Assembly: GCA_007922225.1 (NCBI GenBank)
Contig: ML679974.1
Location: forward strand, 5,073,105-5,137,104
From: Emydura subglobosa
Lineage: Eukaryota; Chordata; Testudines; Chelidae
Length of the DNA stretch: 64,000 nucleotides
Reading direction: 5' to 3'
Shown here: positions 44,531 through 56,155 of the stretch, in pieces
Numbering within the stretch: the stretch's first letter is position 1
How the letters are laid out: each line of letters starts with the position of its first letter
Notes under the pieces: model-generated
Databases searched by the model: none
The model's input: only the letters and a program-made list of their open reading frames with translations
What the model was told of the DNA's origin: nothing
Program-made: the position numbers and the translations under genes

Positions 44531-47500
44531 AGATGTTAGTGTAAAATTTCGCCATAAATTAGACTTAATTCAACACAGGATGACAAATTAAGAGTGGGAA
44601 GAGGAAGAGAGGGTAAGGATTATAGGAGGGAAATAATATAAATGCTTAATGTAATTGACCCCCTCTTGGTAACTCATCTTTGAATTTTTTTCCAAATTAA
44701 TTCAATATATTAGGATTTATAGACATTGTCCAGGAAAAAAAAAAGTGTGGGGCCAGTTATATAAAAGAACAAAATTGTCTGCTTTCATAATACGTTCAAA
44801 GTTTTGTGTATATTAAAAGTGGAGGGTGGGGGAAAGGGACTCCACTTCCTTCTTACAATGATAGTGGAGTGATCCACATTATAGTCCTATATTGCACAAG
44901 ACAGAAAAGGAAAATAAAACTAATAGGATCAAGAGAGTCCCAATTACTTAAAAAATAATACATTGATGAATAGCATCAAAGCAGTATTTTCTTCAAAGCT
45001 GGTAGGCCAGATTCTGCTAGGAGGCACCCCAGTGAAAATCCATGAAAAGATTTACACTGGTGTCATTGAGCAGAATGTGACCCATTATGTGTGTCCCTTC
45101 CTGCTTCTCTCTCTTAGACAAAAATTTTTTTTTTAATCATGATACTTTGATGAGCAGTTTAGCAGTTTGTTCTTATAGAACAATTTAGTAGTTCAGAGTA
45201 TTTTGTGGTGCTTTGTCCCAATTTTGATATTTATTTTTTCAATAATTTTTTTGATGCATACCTTCCCAAAGTTGAGTAAAACTTTCTTAGCCATCATAAT
45301 AGAAATAGAATATGTTCAACATCTGTAACAATTAATTTCTCCTGTTAGAAAAAAAACATACTGGCAATATGCTACTAGCAAATATGATTACCGTATTTTA
45401 AAATAAAGATAGTCAGCTTGAAAATGGAAAGTCTGCCATAGAACATGTGATATCTTCCCCGTCTTCTACTCAGTGCAAAAGTGACCATAACTCACTTAAT
45501 TGGGAAGAAATTTGATTGTATTTCCTGCTTTGTAGGCACTCTAAATTTCATCAAAGGCTGAAATTGCTGTGGGACAATTTTTCTTTTTTTATTGGTTGAT
45601 TTGATATGGAATTACTTACTTTATTTTCTTCCACCAACCCTTAAAGCTTTATTAAAAACATTAATGCTTTGTATTTTACCAATTATTAAGCCTTCATTGT
45701 TTTAAAGCCTAATGGCTGTGCTTTCTGAAGAGAATATGCTGATTTTGTAGATGCGTGCTGGGACTTCCTTCTATCCATTCTTCTCCATTTTCAAACTCCT
45801 GTTGAGAGTCCCTGGAAGTTATTCAAACTGAGCTTTGCAAATTCAAACCATTCTGGTCAGATTTTAAAAAGTATTTCAATGATACCTTTGGACTCACTAG
45901 TTTCTAGAAATCTGATTTATCTGCAGAACTTAACTTCCCCAATATATTATGAGTTTAATAGATTTATGATTTCATGAGTTCCTCCCCAAGTGAGGGACAT
46001 CATGAGCCATAAAGTACTTGAAAAGATAATCTTCTGTAAGGGCTGTTGGAATCTGCAGAGGTCAGTTTTATATTTTCCTCACTTTTTTTTCCTTAATGGA
46101 AACGTATGCTTATGAAAAGTGACATTGTGATAATCCTGGAAACTGAAATCCTGTGTTTAGTAACGTAAAGTTCCACATACTGCCTCACCAATATGCCTTT
46201 ATCTTGGCCTGAGGGACCAGAAAGGAGATAATAGTTCAGTATCCAACTCAATCCTTGGCCCTTCTGCTGAGACTTTCGGAAAGAATGCTAATTGGTGACT
46301 GATTTAGTGGCAGTTGTGGACCTTCATCTGCTGGGAATGGCTCTGAAACCACTGAACTCATTTCATATAAACCGCCAAACAGCCATCAGGTAATAACATT
46401 GTCACTACAAACCTGTACTGGTTTTTAAATGGTGACTTAGAAATGAAAAGCTCTATATATCATTACCCAGTCCATGAAATCTCTTGCACCCCAAATCCTC
46501 CATCTCTTTGTTTAATGTGAACTTTATTTAAAGCACCAAAAGTAAATTAGTGACTCTGAATCTTTGTTAATTTCTAAGAAAAACTCTCTTAAAATATGAT
46601 GATTTAACTCCAAACCAGTATTTGGCATTTTCCTTATTACTTTGTCAGCTCAGATTGTCTTTACGTTTTGTCTGAAGGAAAGTAATTGACAGAGTGCTTT
46701 AAAACAACATGGTAAACTTGGCATTTCTTTGCCTTGGATACAAGTGCTTGCGGTGCTGGCTTAACCCTTCCTTAATTCTGGAAAACTACTGTAGATTTTC
46801 TTGGCTACGAAATTAAATTTAAAATTGGGTCTCCTATATATAATGGTTTAATTTCTTGGATTGATTAAAATGAGCAAATCAGATAGCATGATACTAATTT
46901 ATCTATGATATACCTATTTTGATGTTAGTTTTCATGTTATTTTTAGATTGCATTTGATGAAGACATTTGAACACGTTGTACTATTTATTACCCTCTGAAT
47001 TGGATGAACTTGGAAGAACATCAGTTGCTTTATCAATACTATATGTAGAGAGAGAGTCAGTATAGGTAGCCTTTGTAATTATACCTATCATTAAGGTTGC
47101 CTGATACTACTTATTTTAAAATTCTGTCTTTAAGGGTTTTTTTAGCTGTCAAACTCTTACAGTTTAGGCTGAAATTTTCCATGCTGGGTGTCTGCCTCAA
47201 CTGAAAATGTTTCTGCTTTTTCCATGAACAAGATTAAGGACAAATAGATTGACTTGTTCATGTTAAAAGAATTCTTACAACAATTTGGTTAAGAATCTTT
47301 AGGGTCTCCATGCTTTAGAGCAGGTATCTGACATTTGGTATAGGGGATGCATTGTTGTCAGGGACACACCTTTTGCAATCTCTGTGAAAATCTGCCTAAA
47401 CTTGACCAAGTTATAAACCTGCTAAAAGTGGCAGTTTCCACATGCTCAGTAGAGACTTCTTAGAGTTGGAAGCTAATTTCTCCAAGATTCCAACTGTATG

Positions 47501-47539
47501 GTGTATGCGTCAGCCTTCCCCAGCTTCTCGTGCTGATTA
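44531..47539. other. Intronic sequence, nothing recognised
   Basis: AT-rich with short homopolymer tracts. No exon, RNA gene or clear transposon ends seen. Confidence 0.45.
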
Positions 47540-47808
47540 GACTGTGCATGTGCCAGGCTGATGGAGTGATTGAGCACTTTGAAAACTCTTGGAGGATGGG
47601 AGAAATACCAGATTACTGGAAAAGGGCAAATATAGTATTTATCTATAAAAGGGGGAATAAGGACAATCCAAGGAATTGTAGACCCGTGAGTTTAACTTCA
47701 GTACCTGGAAAGATAATGGAGCGAATAATCAACCAATCAATTTGTAAGCATCTAGAAGAACATAAAGTAATAAGTAACAGTCAATATGAAGTTGTCAAGA
47801 ACAAACCA
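47540..47808 (+). pseudogene. CR1 RT, N-terminal piece
   Basis: Encodes the RT entry: 'ADGVIEHFENSWRMGEIPDY', 'WKRANIVFIYKRGNKDNPRN' and 'CRPVSLTSVPGKIMERII' (RT motif with the PVSLT signature). It is open but cut at 'NSQYEVVKNK' by the Penelope-like insertion. The continuation at 48239 begins with the 'CQTSLISFFDRVTRL'-type sequence expected next. Confidence 0.85.
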
Positions 47809-48238
47809 TTGTTTTATACAGTGTTGTTTTAGCTGTGTGGGTCCCAGCATACTAAAGACACGAAGTGGGTGAGGTAATATCTTTTATTGGACTAACTTTG
47901 TGATAGGCGTGTGTAGGACCCATGGATTTTGAAAGGTGTGTTTGTGAGGGGTGTTGATCATGGTAGCAATAGAGATATATCTGCAGGTTTTGCACCTCTT
48001 CTTCTGGCAAGGTCTTGTGCTGCTTTGAATTGTTAACAGGCAACTTCACTTTCAATAGTCCCTGAAATATGTATTTAACTACTTATGCTAAGCAAATCTG
48101 TTCCATCTTGTATTTAGCTGTGACACTTTGAGTACGTTTTCCAGATCTGAAGAGCTCTATGTAAGCTTGAAAGCTTGTCTCTCTCACCAATAGAAGTTGA
48201 TCCAATAAAAGATTCTTCACCCATATTGTCTAACATGA
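47809..48238. mobile_element. Penelope-like insertion inside CR1
   Basis: About 430 bp that separates codons of the CR1 RT. Its ends are inverted to each other: 'gtgggtgaggtaatatcttt' near 47867 and, on the opposite strand, 'tgggtgaagaatcttttatt' near 48208-48223. A hammerhead-like 'ctgaagagctctatg...cttgaaag' lies at 48147-48173 on +. On the - strand a 'HAYHKVSPIKDITSPT' frame is the sort of coding flank seen near Penelope-like termini. The class is inferred from this sequence pattern and is less sure than for 38860-39545. Confidence 0.55.
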
Positions 48239-49132
48239 TGTCAAACCAGCCTAATATCCTTCTTTGACCGAGTAACAAGACTTGTGGATAGGGGAAAAGC
48301 GATAGATGTCTTGTATCTCGACTTTAGTAAGGCTTTTAGTGCTGTCTCACATGACCTTCTCATAAACAAATTAGAGAAATATATCCTAGACGAACTTACT
48401 ATAAGATGGGTGCAGAATTGGCTGAAAAACTGTACTCAAAGAGCAGTTATCCTTGGCTCACAATCAAGCTGGAAAGGTGTATTGAGTGGCTTCCTGCATG
48501 GATCTGTCCTGGATCCAGTTCTAATCAATAACTTCATCAATGAATTAGATAATGATGGCATAAAGAGTACACTTATAAAGTTTGTAGACAATACCAAGCT
48601 GGAAGGGGTTGCAAGCGCTATGGAGGATAGGATTAAAATTCAAAATGATCTTGACAAACTGGAGAAATGGTCTAAATTATATAAAATGAAATTCATTAAG
48701 GACAAAAGCCAAGTATGCTACTCTTAGAAAAGAATTATTGATTGCACAAATACTAAATGGGAAATGACTCCCTAGGAAGCAGTACTTAAGAAGTACTGGG
48801 GTTATTAAGGATCACAAACTAAATATGGGTCAACAATGTAATACTGCTGCAAAAAAGTGAACTTCATTCTGGTATGTATTAGCAGAAGTGCTGTAAGCAA
48901 GACACGAGAAGTAATTCTTCCATTTTACTCGGCACTGATAAGGCCTTAACTGGAGTATTATGTTCAGTTCTGGGCACCATGCTTCAGGAAAGATGTAGAC
49001 AAACTGGAGAAAGTTGGGAGGAGAGCAACAGAAATTATTAAAGGTCTAGAAAACATGACATATGAGGAAAGATTGAAGGAATTGGGTTTGTTTAGTATGG
49101 AGAAGAGAAAACTGGGCAGGAGATATAAAAGG
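48239..49132 (+). pseudogene. CR1 RT, main catalytic piece
   Basis: Encodes 'RGKAIDVLYLDFSKAFSAVS' (RT motif with the first catalytic Asp), 'WVQNWLKNCTQRAVI', 'GSQSSWKGVLSGFLHGSV' (degenerate VPQGSVL), and 'KFVDNTKLEGV', where the catalytic ADD box reads VDN, a loss of the second catalytic Asp. 'DLDKLEKWSKLYKMKF' follows, then degraded thumb sequence with '[12 protein letters not shown]' near 49058. Stops and shifts follow 48727. The sequence runs to 'aggagatataaaagg', where DIRS copy 2 enters. Confidence 0.85.
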
Positions 49133-49325
49133 TTCTCTCTTCCAGTGGTTGCTCATATGCATTCCACTATAGGTGGGTGCACGCCCCATGCACGAGTCTG
49201 CGGAAGCTTTTTTGCCCTAGAAACCCCGGCGGATCGGCTCCAGCGCCCCCTGGAGTGGTGCGCGCATAGCACGGCATATAGGGCGCTGCCGACCACGCGG
49301 GCCCTCAGTTCCTTCTTTCCGCCTG
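49133..49325 (+). repeat. DIRS copy 2 left inverted terminus
   Basis: Starts 'ggttctctcttccagtggtt'. From 'tgcattccactatagg' to 'cctcagttccttctttccgc' it is the inverted complement of 55629-55800, about 170 bp. The inner part 'gccgaccacgcgggccctc' pairs with 'gggcccgcgtggtcggc' at about 55657. Confidence 0.85.
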
Positions 49326-49484
49326 TGACGGTCAGTGGATCGCTTGCCCCTTGCTTCGTCGCAAGTAGCAGCCTTGGACTCTTAATCTGTAGTTGTTTTC
49401 TTTGTTTAAATAGTTAGCATACTCTATTAGTGTAAATAGTAGATAGTATAGTGTAAATAGCCCCTAGGGGCTTTACTAGGAGCC
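49326..49484 (+). promoter_or_regulatory. DIRS copy 2 leader upstream of Gag
   Basis: About 160 bp between the inner ITR and the Gag ATG at 49485. It is AT-rich against the GC-rich element, with a repeated 'gtgtaaatagta'/'gtgtaaatag' motif at about 49429-49460. Promoter or leader function is inferred from position only. Confidence 0.35.
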
Positions 49485-52400
49485 ATGCCGGGCTCCACGG
49501 GGTTTAAGCCACGTGCGGCTTGCTCAAAGGTCTTCTCCACGAGCGACCCGCATGATCTCTGCCTCAGATGCCTCGGGGAGCAGCATCGCAAAGATAAGTG
49601 CCGCATTTGTAAATCGTTTAAACCCCGCACTCAGAAGGACAGAGACGCTCACCTTCGGGCGATTCTGATGGAATCCGCACTACGTCCCGACTCGGAGCCC
49701 TCCAGGTCACCGACGGCACCGAGCATCTCGTCGGTGCGCAGCGTTTCTCCGGCACCGATATCGGCACTGATACCAGCACTGCAGAAGACGGTACTGGAAA
49801 AGAAGAAACGGCCAGTAGCTGCAACTATGGACACCCCCCTGCGACCGGTACAGCAGGGGGTGATACAGGAGATGCCCCAGCCACGTGCCGTTGAGACCGC
49901 TCCGGCACCGGCATCTCCTCGCAGGGAGCCTCCCCCGACCCCGGGGGGTGGGAGAGTGCCCCTGCAGGGGCCATCGATGCCGGAGGCGTTTGCAGCGGCA
50001 CAAGCCCTCATGGCCTTGCCTACGCCTCCGTCCCTCCCTCGGCCGAGGGATTCAGGGACCGCATCTCGGGGTAACCCCGCGCTGGGCTACCCCGGTGGGC
50101 AGAGGAGACGGGATTCGATGTCTCCCCCCAGACGGTCGGGGGGGGGGAATCAAGAACCCCCCCTCCCAGCTCCGACCTCGAGTCGTCGAGCTCCTCCACG
50201 CCGCGGCATCGGGGGCGGTACGGAGGTTCCCGGGGCAGTCACTCCAGCTCTGCTTCGAAAGGCAGATCGTCGGAGCCCCGGCACTGGTCAACATTGCGAG
50301 AGAAGGGCCAGCCGAAAGAGCCACGGCACCGCTCCGCTCATCTTCGGGCTCCCGGCACCAACCATCTTCGGTGCCAAAGGACACGGTGCCGACAAGAGAT
50401 CGACGCTCTCGATCTTCGGACCATAGTCCGGTACGGATCCCGGTGACCCACATACAAGCCCAGCACCGGTCTAGATCTCCGGCTTATAGCCCAACAGCAA
50501 CGCAGAGAGACAGACACCACTCCCGGTCAGTCAGTAGGCAGCGTGACAAACCAAGCTGCCGGACTAGATTGCGATCCCGGACTCCGAGCCCAACGCACGC
50601 TTCGGCACCAGATGCCCCTGCACCTCATCACCATCTTTCTCCGGTACCGAGGGGATGGGACCGGTACCGCCACACACGCTCCCGATCGCGTAGTCCGATA
50701 CAACCTTTGGCACCGGCGGTGGCACCCGCACACCATCGGTGTCCTCAGTCCCTGGTACCTAGGGACAGTCCTTGGCACCGATATAGATCGGAGTCACTCC
50801 CCGGCGCGACATACGGTACCGAGGGATGACACAGCACCGCGTCGGCGTCCTCAATCCCCGGTACCCAGGGAACGGCATCACCGCCAACGCTCCTCGAGGT
50901 CTCTAACAGACAGCCCAGTACGATATCATCGGCACCGACAGACCTCACGAGCTCATTCACGTAGCCCGGCACGGGCCCTGGCACCGGAGCTCTCGGCACC
51001 AGGGGTCTCTCCGGTACCGCGCAATAGCCCTGACAGAGGACACAGCCCCAGGGTTCACACGGACAAACATCGCCATAAAACCAAGGCACGGCGGGGGTAC
51101 TCATCTTCCTCCAGTTATTCTCCACCCCGCCGGCACGGCAAGCATCACCGTGACCGCTCCCCCTTGTCAGGCAGCCCGTCTCCAGTAAAGGGGCAACGTA
51201 AGAGAAGCCGACGATCTCCAAGCCCAGCCCACACGGGCTGCCTCATACCCGGCACCGGGCCCGGTACTGACATGGGGGCAAGGGCCATGGCAATGGCCCT
51301 ACTGGGGACCCTGGCCGCCACAAACAGCCCAGGGAACTGGGTCCCTCCCGTCAATGAGGACCCAACCTCCTCCCCACCCAAGAGTCCACAGGGCGACGAC
51401 CAATCGTCGGACGGAGAGTCGGACCCAATGGAAGGGCCCTCCATGGGTCCCCTGCCTCAGTCTTCCTCCTCTTCTCCCCCTGACACAACATCCAGGGACC
51501 AGAGGACCCCGCTCCCCGATTTCAAGGCCCGTCAAGAACTTTTAAAAAGACTTGCGGAGAACTTAAAAATTGATTTTAAGGAGCTCTCCGAGGAGGAGGA
51601 CCCAATCTTTGGCGTCCTGGCCTCAGCAGACCCGTCTAGAGTAGCGCTCCCGGTACATGACCAAGTGTTGAAACTGGTCAGACCTATCTGGGAGACCCCT
51701 GCCTCGGTAGCTCCCACTTCAAAAACAGCGGAGAGGAAGTACTGCGTCCCACAGCAGGGCTTCGAGTACCTCTATAATCACTCAGCCCCGGACACGCTGG
51801 TGGTGGACACTGTTAACCAACGGGAAAGACAAGGTGCCCAATTGAACACTCCCAAAAACAAAGAAAATAAAAAATTGGATCTTTCTGGGAGAAAGGTCTA
51901 CTCAACCGCTGCTCTCCAGCTCCGCATAGCCAACCATCAGGCTCTCTTGGGGCGATATAATTTAAATCTCTGGTCGTCACTCCAGAGGTTTGCGTCGGCC
52001 CTACCCCAAGACCTTGCAGCGGATTTTAACACCCTGCTCCAGGAAGGAACAATGGTGGGGGGGGGCTATGCTGCAATCCGCCAGTGACGTGACAGACGCG
52101 GCGGGGAGAGCCATGGCTGCTGGTGTAGTCATGCGTCGATCGTCCTGGCTACAGTCCTCAGGCCTTTCATCCAAGGTTCAGCAGGCAATACAAGACCTGC
52201 CCTTTGAAGGCACAGGCCTGTTCTCGGATAAAACGGATGACAAACTACACGCCTTGAAGGACTCAAGAGCCACACTGAGGTCCTTGGGCCTGTACGTGCC
52301 ACAAGCCATGAGACGCCAGGGCAGACAGCAGCCTTAGAGGCCGCAGCAACCCGCGACCAGACTACCCCCTTGACCACCTCAACACAGGAGAGGTCGGGAG

Positions 52401-52490
52401 CGGTTTAGACAGCCCAACCGTCGAGACCGCCCAGGCCCTGCCAAGGGCTCCCAGCCAGGGCCGCAGAAAAACAATAAGCGCCCCTTTTGA
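49485..52490 (+). pseudogene. DIRS copy 2 Gag, full length with frameshifts
   Basis: ORF1 of the element, presumed nucleocapsid. Start chosen at the ATG at 49485, the first in the frame carrying the conserved N-terminus. Cys26, Cys29, His34 and Cys39 form an exact CX2CX4HX4C zinc knuckle, with an extra Cys42. A Pro/Arg/Ser-rich low-complexity stretch follows. The SR-rich domain comes next, then the conserved acidic and globular C-terminal half ('RQELLKRLAENLKIDFKELS', 'STAALQLRIANHQALLGRYN') and a basic tail. Frame changes: near 50138-50147 (a G10 run), about 50300, about 50790 and 52057-52065 (a G9 run). A TAG at 52335 precedes the TGA end at 52488 that matches copy 1. Confidence 0.8.
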
Positions 52491-52592
52491 TGGGACGCTC
52501 GAGGGTGGCACCTCCCCCATTCCCACGGCTCTCATAGCCGACCTGGATCACACCCTGCTTTTCAGAGACAGGCTGCGGCCGTTCCTCCGAGA

Positions 52593-54437
52593 GTGGCAGG
52601 GCATAACCTCAGACGCTGGGTGCTAAGTGTGGTGCAGAGAGGTTATGCCTTGCAGCTCTTGGCCTTCCCGCCGGATTCTCCCCCTACCCCGTCCCTCTTC
52701 AGGGACCCCTCTCACGAGCAACTCCTTCTCCAGGAGGTCCGCTCCCTGCTCCGCGTAGGGGCAGTAGAGGAAGTCCTCCTTACGGAAAGGGGCAGGGGGT
52801 TTTATTCCCGGTATTTCCTTATCCCCAAGGCAAAGGGAGGCCTCCGGCCTATTCTGGACCTTTGCTGTCTAAACAAGTTCGTCAGACGGCTCAAGTTTCA
52901 CATGGTCTCCCTAGCCTCCATTATTCCCACACTGGATCCAGGGGATTGGTATGCTGCCCTCGATTTAAAAGATGCATATTTTCATGTTTCTATCGTCCCT
53001 GGCCACAGACGTTTCCTCCGCTTTACGGTAGCTGGTGGCCACTACCAGTTTTTGGCCCTTCCCTTCGGCCTTTCCTCAGCGCCCAGGGTGTTCACAAAGT
53101 GCATAGCGGTGGTGGCAGCCTACCTGCGGCGCAGAGGGGTTTAAATCTTCCCCTACTTAGACGATTGGCTGCTTCGGGGAAGGTCCAGGGATCAAGTGAC
53201 AAACAGCTTAGCCCTAACGTGCATGACATGCAACAGGCTGGGTCTGCTTATTAACGAGCAGAAATCCACGCTGACCTCTGTGCAGCGCATAGAATTCATC
53301 GGGGCCACCCTAGATGCAGTACAGGCCAGAGCCTTCCTCCCACTACCTCGGTTCCAAACCATGACCACCATTATTTCCCAGTTACAAAGGTCCCCCACGA
53401 CGACAGCCAGGCACTGCCTCCAGCTGCTGGGGCACATGGCGGCGTGCACATATGGGGTGAGGCTGGCTCGCCTCAGACTCAGGCCCCTTCAGGGGTGGTT
53501 AGCCTCAGTTTACGCCCCAGTCAGACATTCACTGAGCAGAGTAGTCACTGTCCCGCCCCAGGTCCTAGCGTCCCTGAACTGGTGGACAGACCCGAGACAG
53601 GTAATGACCGGAGTCCCATTTGCAGACCTTGTCTCCTCTGTAACGCTGATAACAGACACTTCCAATGTTGGTTGGGGGGCCCACATGACCAGCGACCTCA
53701 GTATGCAAGGTCGACGCTCCCTACAGGAGCGAGATCTCCACATAAACATTCGAGAGCTCCGTGCAGTCCTCCTAGCCTGCAAGGTTTTTCTCCACTTCCT
53801 GAAGGGCAGGGTGGTGCAAGTCCTCACAGACAACACCGCAGCGATGTTTTACATCAACAGACAGGGCGGAGCACGCTCCTCGGCCTTGTGTCAGGAGGCG
53901 ATTCAACTATGGGACCTTGCGCTGAGGTACGATTTCCATCTGGTTGCCTCTCACCTCCCAGGGGTGCGGAACGATGAGGCGGACCACCTCAGCAGATCGT
54001 TCTTACCCTGCCACGAATGGTCACTTCACGAGGAGGTTACAGCATCGCTCTTCCGCAAGTGGGGTATTCCCCATCTGGACTTGTTTGCAACGTTACAGAA
54101 CAAGAAATGCCCGATATTCTGCTCGCTACACGGGCGCGAGCAAGGCTCCATTTCGGATGCTTTCCTGATAGACTGGTCGGGGCCACTACTGTATGCTTTC
54201 CCCCCAGTTCCACTGCTTCCCAAGGTCCTCTTGAAAATCAAGAGGGACAGAGCGGACATTATCCTGATTGCACAGGCATGGCCGAGACAGCACTGGTACA
54301 GTATGCTGCTCGACCTCTCCATCGCCACGCAGATCCCGCTCCCGAGGCTCTACGAACTCCTCTCCCAGGACCAGGGTCGCCTTCTTCACCCGGACCTGGA
54401 CTCCTTCCACCTGACTGCATGGAGGCTCCGTGGTTAG
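52593..54437 (+). pseudogene. DIRS copy 2 reverse transcriptase / RNase H
   Basis: Collinear with copy 1. The only stop is a TAA at 53142-53144 (a CAG Gln codon in copy 1), placed just before the YLDDW box, so RT is cut into two open frames that share one phase. A 1-nt loss near 52610 also separates it from the upstream conserved 'FLREWQGIT'. Catalytic features: 'LDLKDAYFHVSI', 'YLDDWL' after the stop, and RNase H with 'TDTSNVGWGAH', 'IRELRAV', 'LTDNTAAMF' and 'NDEADHLSR'. The stretch after RNase H ('HLDLFATLQNKKCPIF', then 'LLYAFPPVPLLPKVLLKIK') is open to the TAG at 54435, without the frameshift seen in copy 1. Confidence 0.88.
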
Positions 54438-55472
54438 CAGAGGGAGAAAGAGCTTGCTCGGAGCAAGTCCAGCGCATTCTCTTGGGAAGCAGGAAGCCTT
54501 CCACTCAGGTTGTATACCGGGCAAAGTGGAAACGTTTCAGTTGCTGGGCGCAGTCACAGGGCATCCTGCTGCTGGGCTCTACCATACAAGCCATTCTGGA
54601 GTACCTGCTACACCTAAAGATGCAGGGCCTGGCTCTGGCCTCTCTGAGGGTACACCTGGCGGCCATTTCGGCCTTCCATTGCCCCATGGAAGGGAGGTCT
54701 ATCTTCTCTCATCCAATGTCCATCAGGTTCCTTAAAGGGATAGAGAGGCTGTTCCCTCAGGTTCGCGAACCGGTGCCTCTCTGGGACTTAAACCTGGTCC
54801 TTACTATTCTCACAGGCCCCCCCTTCTAGCCTATGGCCACATGCCCACTACTCGTCCTCTCCTGGAAGGTATCCTTCCTAGTAGCCATTACATCGGCGAG
54901 GAGGGCTCCGAGTTAAGAGCCTTGACCTCGGAGCCCCCCTACACGGTTTTTTATGCGGATAAAGTGCGACTGAGACCCTACCCGGCCTTCCTGCCTAAAG
55001 TGGTATCACAGTTTCATTATAACCAGGATATCTTCCTCCCGTGTTCTTTCCTAAACCGCACGGTTCGGAGGAGGAGTGGAGATGGCACTTGCTGGACGTC
55101 AGGCGAGCCTTGGCTTTCTACATACACCTAACCAGACCGTTCCGGAAGTCCACGCAACTGTTCATTGCAGTCGCGGACCGCATGAAGGGCTCACCTGTCT
55201 CCACCCAGCGCATCTCCACCTGGATCACTGCCTGCATCTGCACCTGTTATGAGAGGGCGAAGGTACCGCTCCCGGGACCGGTAACGGCGCACTCAACCAG
55301 AGCCCAGGCTTCCTCTGCGGCCTTCCTGGAACGAGTGCTCTTGCAGGATATCTGCAGAGCAGCGACCTGGTCATCGGTCCACACTTTCACCTCTCACTAC
55401 GCCATCGTGCAACAGGCAAGAGAGGACGCAGCCGTCGGCAGAGCCGTGCTGAGAAGGGTTTCTCGCCAGTGA
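54419..55472 (+). pseudogene. DIRS copy 2 tyrosine recombinase (YR)
   Basis: The ATG at 54419 overlaps the RT ORF by 19 nt, exactly as in copy 1. The N-terminal helical part is open ('AILEYLLHLKMQGLALASL'). Defects: TAG at about 54829 (Glu GAG in copy 1), a 1-nt loss in the 'SARR-SELRAL' catalytic Arg block near 54900, and a 1-nt loss in a C run near 55039. The C-terminal part (55041-55472) is open and keeps 'HSTRAQASSAAF' (HxxR), 'AATWSSVHTFTS' and the Tyr of 'SHYAIV'. Thus the catalytic residues are retained in pieces, but no complete enzyme can be made. Confidence 0.85.
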
Positions 55473-55506
55473 CTCCTTCCCGCCACCAAAGGTATGGCTA
55501 TCTAAT

Positions 55507-55608
55507 CACCTATAGTGGAATGCATTTGAGCAACCACTCGAAAAGAGAAAACAGGGTTACTTACCAGTAACTGTTGTTCTTCGAGAAGTGTTGCTCATAT
55601 TCATTCCA
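55507..55608 (+). repeat. DIRS copy 2 internal complementary region (ICR)
   Basis: 55507-55551 is the inverted complement of the left end (49133-49177). 55555-55608 is the inverted complement of the right end (about 55795-55851). Same bipartite layout as copy 1. Confidence 0.85.
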
Positions 55609-55628
55609 CACCCACCGTCCGTCCCCGC

Positions 55629-55856
55629 TGTCGGAGTCGGCAGAAAGAAGGGACTGGGGGCCCGCGTGGTCGGCAGCGCCCTATATGCCGCGCTGTGCGT
55701 GCGCCACTCCAGGGGGCGCTGGAGCCAACCCGCCGGGGTTGCTAGGGCAAAAAAAATTCCGCAGACTCGTGCACGGGGCGCGCACTCACCTATAGTGGAA
55801 TGGATATGAGCAACGCTTCTCAAAGAACAACAGTTACTAGTAAGTAACCCTGTTTT
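55629..55856 (+). repeat. DIRS copy 2 right inverted terminus
   Basis: Pairs with 49133-49325. The outer end carries the extra 'cagttactagtaagtaac' that only the ICR matches. A TATA-like 'ccctatatgccg' occurs near 55680. Confidence 0.85.
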
Positions 55857-56155
55857 GTCATAAAGAGGAAGGTGATAAATTCTTTTCCTTAACTACTGAG
55901 GACAGGACAAGAATGGTCTTAAATTGCAGCAGGGAAATGTAGATTAAACATTAGGAAAAGCTTTCTAACTTTAAGGATAGATAAAGAAGTTGCATAGGGA
56001 GGTTGTGGAATCTCTTATCATTGGAGGATTTTAAGGTCAGTTTAGAGAAACATCTGTCAGGGATGATATAGATAATTAGTCCTGCCTCAGTGTAGGGAAT
56101 TGGACTACATTACTTATCAAAACCCCTTCCAGTCCTACATTCTGTATTTCTATGC
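55857..56155 (+). mobile_element. CR1 3' end piece after DIRS copy 2
   Basis: Resumes the host CR1: 'gtcataaagaggaaggtgat', 'cattaggaaaagctttctaa', 'aggttgtggaatctcttatc', then the 3' UTR and the tail 'ttctgtatttctatg'. Confidence 0.85.

Larger units (their letters stand above)
49133..55856 (+). mobile_element. DIRS retrotransposon, copy 2 (6.7 kb, full-length but broken)
   Basis: The most complete DIRS copy here. Left terminus, leader, Gag with N-terminal zinc knuckle, RT/RNase H, YR, ICR and right terminus are all present in order. It sits inside the CR1: deleting it rejoins 'ataaaagg' plus 'tt' with 'gtcataaagagg'. The exact borders are blurred by shared T residues, and no target duplication longer than 2-3 bases is visible, which fits recombinase-type integration. 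Several frameshifts (often at G or C runs) and nonsense changes disable every ORF. Confidence 0.92.
47540..56155 (+). mobile_element. CR1 LINE host copy, interrupted twice
   Basis: A CR1 element in + orientation whose pieces (47540-47808, 48239-49132, 55857-56155) join in order into one RT region plus 3' UTR. Between them lie a Penelope-like insertion and DIRS copy 2. The 3' end shows the CR1 tail 'ggactacattacttatcaaa' and 'ttctgtatttctatg'. The left end is the usual 5' truncation, in the RT N-terminal part. Confidence 0.85.

Noticed and set aside
49885..50829. 314-codon + frame as a separate gene
   Set aside because: Only its second half reads as the SR-rich Gag domain. It is one of the shifted Gag frames of DIRS copy 2, not an independent gene.
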